Under the pieces are notes generated by a model, which was not told the origin of the DNA, ran no database searches, and was given only the letters and a program-made list of their open reading frames with translations. Positions 1-5,418 of a stretch of DNA of 5,418 nt are shown one piece after another (the stretch's first letter is position 1; each line of letters opens with the position of its first letter). Both the position numbers and the translations under genes were made by a program. This DNA is from an uncultured Candidatus Melainabacteria bacterium (GTDB taxonomy: Bacteria; Cyanobacteriota; Vampirovibrionia; Gastranaerophilales; Gastranaerophilaceae), in assembly GCA_934675225.1 (NCBI GenBank), contig CAKUQA010000113.1, positions 1 through 5,418 on the forward strand, read 5' to 3'.

Positions 1-750
1 ATATACAATACCCGTTTGAAGCTGTCCATTATAATTAAAATAGTATTGACTATTTCCAATTGTATAAATTCCATTTTCAACATCTTTTACATTATAAAAT
101 TTTATTAAAAGCGGATTACTTTCAATAATTTCAAATGGTACACGTTTATCTAAATGAAAAACAAATGTAAAATATTCTTCACTGTCAATATAGTCATATC
201 CATTCATGGTTGCAGGAGTTATGTCAAAATTTGTAAACTGTTTAACATTAGTTTTAGCAATCCAACCATATTGGTTTTCTCCGAGTATAACTCGATAAAA
301 TCCTCCCTTTTCACCATCTACCAAAAGATTAACATTTCTTTGAAGATGTGCCATTCTATTTATTCCAGCATCAATCGGAGTTGAACGCAAAGGAGCACCT
401 TCTGTTGTCACATAAAATGATTTCTTTTTCGGATATTTAAAAAATTGTAGTGGAAGATTACACTCCGTTTTAATTATTGGTTTATTTATCACAAAAACTT
501 GTTTTTCGTCATCGGTTTGTAATGTAAAAGTATTCGAGCCATTTTCAAGTTTTACAACATAAGCAAAAGCCCCTGTTTCATGCAGTGGAATATTTTGACC
601 GTTAAGCTTTATCGGTTTGTCAGACGAGCCTATGAAAAATGTCGAATTTGAATTAATTGTTGTTTCATTTCTTTTCGGATAAACAACATCAAACGCCAAA
701 CAACTGTTTACAGATAAAATTAAACCCAATAATAAAACATATTTTTTCAT
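1..750 (-). CDS. Exported SH3-domain protein, possible N-acetylmuramoyl-L-alanine amidase (3' end outside window)
   Basis: The frame stays open for 250 codons from the ATG at 750 down to the window edge, so the C-terminus is missing. Residues 1-19 form a signal peptide: MKK, a hydrophobic stretch YVLLLGLILSV, then NSCLAF. Signal peptidase I could cut after CLA, or Cys17 could be lipidated, but the lipobox VNSC is a poor match. Residues about 21-93 look like a beta-rich Ig-like domain (VVYPKRNETTINS...FFIGSSDKPIKLNGQ). Residues about 112-171 resemble a bacterial SH3 domain (APLRSTP near the start, YGWI near the end). Residues about 190-225 (FTFVFHLDKRVPFEIIE) are AMIN-like beta structure. These domains typically bind cell wall in periplasmic amidases, and the catalytic domain would lie beyond the window. 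The amidase assignment is inference; an SH3-bearing envelope protein of other function is equally possible. An in-frame GTG at 789 exists, but the signal peptide favours 750. No Shine-Dalgarno sequence precedes the start. It is transcribed divergently from ftsI. Confidence 0.62.
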   Translation of the reverse strand, partial: MKKYVLLLGLILSVNSCLAFDVVYPKRNETTINSNSTFFIGSSDKPIKLNGQNIPLHETGAFAYVVKLENGSNTFTLQTDDEKQVFVINKPIIKTECNLPLQFFKYPKKKSFYVTTEGAPLRSTPIDAGINRMAHLQRNVNLLVDGEKGGFYRVILGENQYGWIAKTNVKQFTNFDITPATMNGYDYIDSEEYFTFVFHLDKRVPFEIIESNPLLIKFYNVKDVENGIYTIGNSQYYFNYNGQLQTGIVY

Positions 751-756
751 AAAAGA

Positions 757-765
757 ATTATAGCA
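757..765 (-). promoter_or_regulatory. Extended -10 promoter of the minus-strand SH3 gene
   Basis: On the minus strand this reads TGCTATAAT, a consensus extended -10 (TGn plus TATAAT). Only six bases (TCTTTT) separate TATAAT from the ATG at 750. Transcription starting at the usual distance would begin at or next to the A of the start codon, predicting a leaderless mRNA. A weak -35 candidate, TAAACA (784-779), lies 16 bp upstream and overlaps the edge of the palindromic element. The motif is seen directly; the start site is inferred. Confidence 0.6.
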
Positions 766-782
766 TAAATAAGCTGATTGTT

Positions 783-992
783 TAATCACTACTAAGCTCA
801 ACTAAAACGGATAAACTCGCTATATTCATTGTTTTCATGTCATTACGAGGAGCGAAAGCGACGTAGTAATCCCATTCATATTGATAATAATGAGATTGCG
901 ACGTTCCGTTCCTCTTCACTCGCAATGACATTCTCAATACTTTCCAGCTCAAACAATATCCGTTTTGTTATTGTTTCGCTAAGTAGTGATTA
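783..992. repeat. Nested imperfect palindrome, MITE/REP-like element
   Basis: Three paired arms are arranged symmetrically. The outer ends are TAATCACTACTAAGC at 783-797 against the inverse at 978-992 (14 of 15 match). Next, AAAACGGATA at 804-813 pairs perfectly with 957-966. The core hairpin has arms 838-874 and 891-930 around a 16-nt AT-rich loop; its ends are TGTCATTaCGAG and the inverse of TGTCATTgCGAG. The core resembles the GTCATTGCGAGGAGCG-type palindromes dispersed in many bacterial genomes. No open reading frame of note lies inside and I see no clear target-site duplication. The termini and length suggest a non-autonomous mobile element or its decayed copy; copy number cannot be judged from one window. 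Confidence 0.72.
838..930. repeat. Core hairpin of the nested palindrome
   Basis: Left arm 838-874 and right arm 891-930 are imperfect inverse copies. Eleven of the first twelve bases match, the middle is diverged with small indels (GAGCGAAAGCGACG against GAAGAGGAACGGAACG), and the inner ends pair again (GTAGTAATCCCA against GTCGCAATCTCA). Its G+C is visibly higher than the surrounding spacer. It lies between two divergent promoters, so it is not placed as a terminator for either neighbour. As RNA it would fold into a long bulged stem. Confidence 0.75.
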
Positions 993-1083
993 TAATTATT
1001 TATAGTAGTAATAGTTAAGATATAACAAAATATTTTTAATATTCTTCAAATTAATTAATATTTTCATTTTTTCAAATTACTTA
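993..1083. other. AT-rich spacer upstream of the ftsI promoter
   Basis: About 90 bases made almost only of A and T, with several A- and T-tracts, lie between the palindromic element and the ftsI -10 box. I see no gene, hairpin or clear operator. Such tracts can act as an UP element or bend DNA near a promoter, but this is only a possibility. A TATAAC at 1021-1026 could be a second weak -10 with no good partner. Confidence 0.4.
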
Positions 1084-1092
1084 TGCTAAAAT
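1084..1092 (+). promoter_or_regulatory. Extended -10 promoter of the ftsI-murE-nagA operon
   Basis: TGCTAAAAT is an extended -10 with one mismatch to TATAAT. No good -35 lies at the right distance; the region is T-rich (TTTTCATTTTTTC). The predicted start near 1099 would give a leader of about 22 nt that includes the Shine-Dalgarno AGGGA (1109-1113), seven bases before the ATG at 1121. The wider motif TTATGCTAWAATT is shared with the divergent promoter at 757-765. Confidence 0.55.
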
Positions 1093-1120
1093 TAAAGAGG
1101 ATAGTTTTAGGGATAAAATA

Positions 1121-2869
1121 ATGAGAGACAGATTGCGAAGACGTGAGCCGGAAAATGAAATAGAAAAACGCAACAAAGCTTTTGATCAAATATTAGTTTT
1201 TTTACATATATTTTTTGTAGGGTTTATGGCTCTATTAATTATATATTTGTTTTTTATACAAGTTGTAGATGTTGGCAAATATAGAGCCAGAGCAAGAAGT
1301 CAACGTGTAGGAAGAATTTTTTCTATGCGTGGAGATATTTATGACAGAAACGGAATAAAACTAGCTACAGATAAAGTTTATTCAGACGTTTATGCCCATC
1401 CTGCCGATTATGACCATACTCCGGAAGAATTGGCAAAAATGCTTGCTCCTATTTTGAAAATGCCTAAAGATACTCTTTTAATAAAACTCAAAAAAAACGG
1501 ACCTGTAATAACTCTAAAAAAAGATATAGACAGAAGTACAACCAAACAAATAGCTAAACTTCACTTAAGAGAAATCAGTTTAGGTAAAAAGAATACGAGA
1601 GAATACCCTCAAGGCACACTTGCCGCACACGTTTTGGGGTATTACAACTTTGATGCTGATATCGCAAACGGAATTGAATATACCGCAAAAGACAGGCTTG
1701 AACACGTTATAAATACGGTTAAGTACCAAAAAACACGTGACGGCAAAATTATTTACGATTTTACAACTGATCCGGTTGCTACAACAACAAATCCTAAAGG
1801 TGAAAACGTAACATTAACAATTGATGCTGCAATTCAACACGTTTGTGAAAAAGAAATAAAAAAAATGGTTGACGAAAAACACGCAGAACGTGGTACCGTT
1901 ATCGTTATGAACCCTAAAAACGGAGAAATACTTGCTTATGCTGTTTATCCGACATTTGACCCTAACAATTACAGAAAAGCAACTCCTCAACAACTTAAGA
2001 ACTGGACACTTACCGACGTATTCCCTCCGGGGTCTACATTCAAAACAATTACAGTTGCAAGTGCTATGGATTTAGGTAAAATCGGTGAACATTCAACAGT
2101 TTTGGATACAGGTAAAACAACAATCGGCAAATGGGAAATTAAAAACTACGACTATGCTGTACACCCATATCCCGGAAACATTTCTTTAGAATACTTATTT
2201 GAACATTCAAGTAATATAGGCTCTATTAATGTTGCTAAAACAATGACACCGGCAGAATTTTATAGTGTATTGAAAAAATTTGGTTTTGGTTCTAAAACAG
2301 GCATTGATTTACCAGGGGAATCTGTAGGACTTTTGCCATATTGGGCTCATTGGGATCAAGGTATACACGCAACAATGGCTTATGGTTACGGAACATCTGT
2401 AACTGCAATCCAAATGATTTCAGCAGTTCAAGCTCTTGCAAATAACGGAGTAAGAGTTACTCCACACGTTATAAAATATTCACAAGAAGAATATGATAAC
2501 AAAATTCATCATATACAAGTTATAAAACCTGAAACAGCACAAGCTGTTACAAGACTTTTGGCTGCAAGTGTAAACAACGGAAAATCTGTAATAAAAATGG
2601 ACAGATATAATGTTGCCGCTAAAACAGGTACTTCAAGAAAACCCAAAGAAGGCGGTGCAGGATATACTCCATACACTTACACATCAACCATCGGTTATTT
2701 ACCGGCATCTGATCCACAAGTGTTGATTTACGTAATGGTAGATAGTGCTAAGGTTGGTGCAATTTGGGGTAACACTGTTGCAGGGCCGGTTTTCCACGAA
2801 GTATCAACTCAAATTGCAAGAATTATGAATTTAAAACCGGATAAGATTGCACCGATAGAAAAGAATTAA
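1121..2869 (+). CDS. ftsI: Division-type class B penicillin-binding protein (FtsI/PBP2, peptidoglycan D,D-transpeptidase)
   Basis: The product (582 residues) cross-links peptidoglycan stem peptides at the septum, acting outside the membrane with an FtsW-type glycosyltransferase. It is complete and of normal length. A short charged cytoplasmic tail (1-23) precedes one membrane anchor (about 24-46, ILVFLHIFFVGFMALLII). The PBP dimer domain follows, with the RGDIYDRNG motif at 70-78 and GIE at 184-186. The transpeptidase domain runs from about 228 and holds all three catalytic motifs: STFK at 305-308 (nucleophile Ser305), SSN at 363-365 and KTGT at 501-504, plus the conserved GYG at 422-424. There are no C-terminal PASTA domains. 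The start is set by AGGGA seven bases upstream. FtsI rather than the elongation PBP2 is chosen because murE follows directly, as in dcw clusters, and because the length and domain plan fit; an elongation or sporulation paralogue is less likely. Confidence 0.93.
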   Translation: MRDRLRRREPENEIEKRNKAFDQILVFLHIFFVGFMALLIIYLFFIQVVDVGKYRARARSQRVGRIFSMRGDIYDRNGIKLATDKVYSDVYAHPADYDHTPEELAKMLAPILKMPKDTLLIKLKKNGPVITLKKDIDRSTTKQIAKLHLREISLGKKNTREYPQGTLAAHVLGYYNFDADIANGIEYTAKDRLEHVINTVKYQKTRDGKIIYDFTTDPVATTTNPKGENVTLTIDAAIQHVCEKEIKKMVDEKHAERGTVIVMNPKNGEILAYAVYPTFDPNNYRKATPQQLKNWTLTDVFPPGSTFKTITVASAMDLGKIGEHSTVLDTGKTTIGKWEIKNYDYAVHPYPGNISLEYLFEHSSNIGSINVAKTMTPAEFYSVLKKFGFGSKTGIDLPGESVGLLPYWAHWDQGIHATMAYGYGTSVTAIQMISAVQALANNGVRVTPHVIKYSQEEYDNKIHHIQVIKPETAQAVTRLLAASVNNGKSVIKMDRYNVAAKTGTSRKPKEGGAGYTPYTYTSTIGYLPASDPQVLIYVMVDSAKVGAIWGNTVAGPVFHEVSTQIARIMNLKPDKIAPIEKN

Positions 2870-2893
2870 TAAAATAATATTATATAAATTACT

Positions 2894-2900
2894 AAAGGAG
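2894..2900 (+). promoter_or_regulatory. Strong ribosome binding site of murE
   Basis: AAAGGAG lies six bases before the ATG at 2907 in a 37-bp gap after ftsI that contains no hairpin or terminator. It is the strongest Shine-Dalgarno in the window and supports translation of murE from a shared transcript. Confidence 0.8.
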
Positions 2901-2906
2901 ATATAA

Positions 2907-4439
2907 ATGAAACTTGACGAACTAATTGAATATTTAGACTACAAAGATTTAATCAATTTCAAAAACATTGATATTACCGGAATTTCTTATAATTCCAAAA
3001 CAACTAAAAAAGGTGATATTTTTGTTTGTTTGGTAGGAGAACACACAGACGGACATGAGTTTGCTCAAGATGCAATTAACTCCGGTGCAGCAGCTTTGCT
3101 TGTTGAAAGAAAATTAGAAGGAACAAAAATTCCACAAGTTGTAGTATCATCTACTCGTCATAAAATTGCTGATATTGCGGACAGATTTTATTCTTGCCCT
3201 TCAAAAGGTATTAATTTGATTGGTGTAACAGGTACTAACGGAAAAACTACTGTTACTCACCTTATTCAAAAAATCTTTGAAGAAAACAATCAAAAATGTG
3301 CTTTAATAGGAACTCTTGGTTATAAACTTTCTTCTAACGGGGAATACAGAGATGCTAAACATACAACCCCACAAGCTCCGGAACTTCAAGCTACTTTAAG
3401 AATGATTAAAGATGTTGAAAAAATTGATAATGTTGTTATGGAAGTAAGCTCTCACGCATTAGACCAAAACCGTGTTGGCGGCTGTAGATTTAACGGAGCT
3501 GTTTTCACAAACTTGACACAAGATCATTTGGATTACCATATAACAATGGAAAATTATTTTAAAGCAAAAGCTTTATTATTTGAATCTTTATCAGCTCCAT
3601 CAGAAGATGCCGAAGAAATTCCGGAAGAAAAAACTTCTTTTGCAGCAATTAATGCTGATGATGAGTATGGAGACAGATTTATCAGCGTTGTTCCAAAAGG
3701 TGTAAGAGTTTATACTTATGGCGTTAAACAACAAAGCGACGTTATGGCAAAAGATATAAAATTTTCTTTAAGCGGAGCAGAGTTTACACTTGTAACAGGA
3801 GACCATATAAACAACGGTGGGAAACTTGAACACAAAGTAAATCTTCACATGAACGGAATGTTCAGTGTTTATAACGTTCTGGCAGCGGTAACAGCAGCAC
3901 TTGCGATGGGAATTGATATCGAAATAGCTTTAAAAGCATTACAAAATGTCAAAGGTGTTGCCGGAAGATTTGAAGTTGTAGTAAAAAAACCGCTTGTAAT
4001 TGTTGATTATGCTCATACTCCGGATGGATTGAAAAATGTTTTAAAATCCGCAAGAGAAATTACTCCGGAAGATGGAAAACTTATATGCTTATTCGGATGC
4101 GGCGGAGACAGAGATGCTACAAAACGTCCTAAAATGGGTGCAATAGCAGAAAAACTTGCTGATAAAATCGTAATAACAAGTGATAATCCGCGTTCAGAAG
4201 ATCCTCAAGTAATTATCACAGATATTATTGCCGGTTTAAAATCCGTTAATACAGAAAATGTAATTGTTGAACCGGATAGAGGCTCTGCAATTGCGCTTTT
4301 AAAAACAATTGCCAATAACAATGATGTTGTTTTAATAGCAGGTAAAGGACACGAAAATTATCAAATTTTGAAAGATAAAACTATTCATTTTGATGACAGA
4401 GAAGAAGCTCACAAAGTTTTTGAAGGCAGTGTAATTTAA
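2907..4439 (+). CDS. murE: UDP-N-acetylmuramoyl-L-alanyl-D-glutamate--2,6-diaminopimelate ligase
   Basis: This cytoplasmic Mur ligase adds the third residue, here meso-diaminopimelate, to UDP-MurNAc-L-Ala-D-Glu using ATP. All 510 residues are present, the usual length. The N-terminal uridine-binding domain (about 1-100) includes ISYNSKTTKKGDIFVCL. The central ATPase domain carries the P-loop GVTGTNGKTT at 106-115, HTTPQAPELQ at 152-161, EVSSHALDQ at 179-187, and the DYHITMENY...AKALLF stretch, whose Lys221 is the probable carbamylated lysine. The C-terminal domain begins near AGRFE (352-356), then GCGGDRDATKRP at 397-408, DNPR at 426-429 and GKGHE at 479-483. DNPR marks DAP-specific enzymes; lysine-adding MurE has a different tetrapeptide there. 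A short acidic insert (about 230-242, PSEDAEEIPEEK) lies after the carbamylated-lysine region and is probably a surface loop. It lies 37 bp after ftsI and 52 bp before nagA and is probably cotranscribed with both. Confidence 0.97.
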   Translation: MKLDELIEYLDYKDLINFKNIDITGISYNSKTTKKGDIFVCLVGEHTDGHEFAQDAINSGAAALLVERKLEGTKIPQVVVSSTRHKIADIADRFYSCPSKGINLIGVTGTNGKTTVTHLIQKIFEENNQKCALIGTLGYKLSSNGEYRDAKHTTPQAPELQATLRMIKDVEKIDNVVMEVSSHALDQNRVGGCRFNGAVFTNLTQDHLDYHITMENYFKAKALLFESLSAPSEDAEEIPEEKTSFAAINADDEYGDRFISVVPKGVRVYTYGVKQQSDVMAKDIKFSLSGAEFTLVTGDHINNGGKLEHKVNLHMNGMFSVYNVLAAVTAALAMGIDIEIALKALQNVKGVAGRFEVVVKKPLVIVDYAHTPDGLKNVLKSAREITPEDGKLICLFGCGGDRDATKRPKMGAIAEKLADKIVITSDNPRSEDPQVIITDIIAGLKSVNTENVIVEPDRGSAIALLKTIANNNDVVLIAGKGHENYQILKDKTIHFDDREEAHKVFEGSVI

Positions 4440-4451
4440 ATATGACTTTTG

Positions 4452-4474
4452 CCCTCATCCCCTTGGGGCGAGGG
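4452..4474. repeat. GC-rich hairpin in the murE-nagA gap
   Basis: CCCTC (4452-4456) pairs with GAGGG (4470-4474), and CCCC (4459-4462) pairs with GGGG (4465-4468) around a tight turn, with AT opposite C as an internal bulge. No T-run follows on either strand, so this is not a typical intrinsic terminator. It stands out from the AT-rich surroundings and resembles short dispersed CCCTC...GAGGG palindromes seen in other genomes. It could stabilise the upstream mRNA end or modulate nagA expression; neither is shown. Confidence 0.6.
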
Positions 4475-4480
4475 TAGTGT

Positions 4481-4486
4481 GAGAGG
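4481..4486 (+). promoter_or_regulatory. Ribosome binding site that fixes the nagA start
   Basis: GAGAGG lies five bases before the ATG at 4492. An in-frame TGA at 4480-4482, overlapping this site, closes the frame just upstream, so nagA cannot begin earlier. This supports the short N-terminus as genuine. The foot of the hairpin ends six bases before the site. Confidence 0.65.
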
Positions 4487-4491
4487 CTAAC

Positions 4492-5418
4492 ATGCAAACT
4501 AAACTTATAATAGAACAACATTTTCATGGATGCTTTGGGATTGATTTTAACAAAGCATCCGTTGATGATGTTTTATATTTATCAAAAGAAATTTTAAATT
4601 ATGGTATAGGCGGAATATTTCCAACCCTTGTTACAGATAGTGTTGAAAATATAAAAAAAGCCACTGCAATAATTAGAGAAGCAGCCCAAAAACAAACTCC
4701 TGATATGGCAAAAATTTTGGGAATTCACCTTGAGGGAATATTTATTAATCCTGAAAAAAAAGGAATTCATAACCCTGAGCATTTTTTACCACCAACAATT
4801 GAAAATTATAAATTAGTAGAAAATGATTTTATAAAAATAGTTACTCTTGCTCCGGAACTGACAAATTCAAATAATAACAATGAAAAGAACGAAAATTCTA
4901 ATAACAACCTTATACCTTACCTTCGTTCAAAAAATATAAAAGTTCAAGCAGGTCATTGTGTTGGAGGTGACTTAACAGGGTGTACTGGTGTAACACATTT
5001 GTTTAATGCTATGTCAGGTGTTGCTCATAGAGGAGAAACAACCGCTCTTTCAGCTTTAGTTGATGATAATATTTATACAGAAATAATCGGAGATGGAATA
5101 CACGTTTCTGATAAGGCATTGGAGTTAGTTTTTAAATCAAAACCTTTAGATAAGATAATTTTAATAAGTGATAGTTTACCTATAACTTGTAGCGATTTAA
5201 AAGAAATGATTTTCGCTGATGAAAAAGTATACTATGACGGAGTTAAAGCAACTTCTAAAGAAGGTACTATCGCAGGCAGTACAACAATGATACCAAAAAT
5301 TATAAAAAGGTTGATGAACTCGATATTTAACAATTCTACTCTTTCCATAAAAGGGCGTGGTGAAGTAGTTGCACAGTTAATTTCAAATCCATACAACTAT
5401 CACAACTTTGATTTAGAT
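4492..5418 (+). CDS. nagA: N-acetylglucosamine-6-phosphate deacetylase, divergent, lacking N-terminal segment (3' end outside window)
   Basis: NagA removes acetate from GlcNAc-6-P to give GlcN-6-P in the cytoplasm, feeding amino-sugar recycling. The frame is open for 309 codons to the window end; relatives are about 380 residues. Family motifs are in order: metal-binding HFHG at 10-13, HLEG at 79-82 (Glu81), KKGIH ending at His93, AGH at 153-155, THLFNAM at 168-174, DGIH at 201-204, the catalytic aspartate in ISDS (Asp227), and AGSTTMI at 261-267. Spacing of the ligands follows E. coli NagA with an offset of about 40-50 residues. The missing stretch is the N-terminal part of the beta-sandwich domain that normally precedes HxHG. 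Other oddities are HLEGIF where HLEGPF is usual, an Asn-rich insert at 125-139, and a shortened segment between AGH and THLFNAM. Metal and catalytic residues are retained, so activity is plausible, but the exact substrate is less certain than the family. It probably shares the ftsI-murE transcript. Confidence 0.85.
   Translation, partial: MQTKLIIEQHFHGCFGIDFNKASVDDVLYLSKEILNYGIGGIFPTLVTDSVENIKKATAIIREAAQKQTPDMAKILGIHLEGIFINPEKKGIHNPEHFLPPTIENYKLVENDFIKIVTLAPELTNSNNNNEKNENSNNNLIPYLRSKNIKVQAGHCVGGDLTGCTGVTHLFNAMSGVAHRGETTALSALVDDNIYTEIIGDGIHVSDKALELVFKSKPLDKIILISDSLPITCSDLKEMIFADEKVYYDGVKATSKEGTIAGSTTMIPKIIKRLMNSIFNNSTLSIKGRGEVVAQLISNPYNYHNFDLD

Noticed and set aside
154..384. Open frame of 76 codons on the plus strand
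   Set aside because: It is antisense to the longer open frame of the minus-strand gene, which has a signal peptide and SH3-like domain; the 76-residue product has no recognisable motif.
783..992. CRISPR array or structured riboswitch
   Set aside because: There is only one inverted-repeat unit with no direct repeats or spacers, and it lies upstream of both mapped -10 boxes, so it is not in the predicted leader of either gene.
2870..2906. Promoter or terminator between ftsI and murE
   Set aside because: The 37 bp are AT-rich with chance TATA-like strings, but there is no hairpin and no -35 partner; an operon junction explains it better.
4452..4480. Intrinsic terminator after murE
   Set aside because: The hairpin is followed by TAGTGTGAG, not a T-run, and nagA starts 17 bases after the stem with its own ribosome binding site.
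4594..4782. Open frame of 62 codons on the minus strand
   Set aside because: It is antisense to nagA, whose conserved motifs cover this stretch; the product has no recognisable feature.

Overview
This is an AT-rich bacterial window (roughly one third G+C by eye) holding cell-envelope genes. Two genes are complete and two run off the ends. MurE carries the DNPR motif of meso-diaminopimelate ligases, so the cell wall is DAP-type. From the style of the proteins, the low G+C and the gene order, I lean towards an uncultured gut-type lineage such as Gastranaerophilales (Vampirovibrionia, 'Melainabacteria'). This is from memory and not proven; another low-GC DAP-type phylum would also fit.

Layout. 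Positions 750 down to 1 (minus strand) encode the N-terminal 250 residues of an exported protein with a bacterial SH3-like domain, probably a peptidoglycan-acting or envelope protein. Positions 751-1120 are a divergent intergenic region. It carries a promoter for each flanking gene and, between them, a 210-bp nested imperfect palindrome (783-992) that looks like a MITE or REP-type mobile repeat. Positions 1121-2869 encode a class B penicillin-binding protein of the FtsI/PBP2 type, 2907-4439 encode MurE, and 4492 to the window end encodes a divergent NagA (N-acetylglucosamine-6-phosphate deacetylase), open at the 3' end.

The three plus-strand genes are closely spaced (gaps of 37 and 52 bp), each has a Shine-Dalgarno sequence, and no convincing terminator separates them, so they probably form one operon. 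MurE adds the third residue to the peptidoglycan stem peptide in the cytoplasm, FtsI cross-links the finished strands at the septum, and NagA would return amino sugar (GlcNAc-6-P to GlcN-6-P) to UDP-GlcNAc synthesis. ftsI-murE is a fragment of the conserved dcw cluster. Its usual upstream neighbours (mraZ, rsmH, ftsL) are absent, and nagA sits where murF or mraY would normally follow.

I see no clear undescribed system. The points most worth a second look are the nested palindrome, the apparently leaderless promoter of the minus-strand gene, and the NagA that starts directly at its metal-binding motif without the usual N-terminal beta-sandwich segment.
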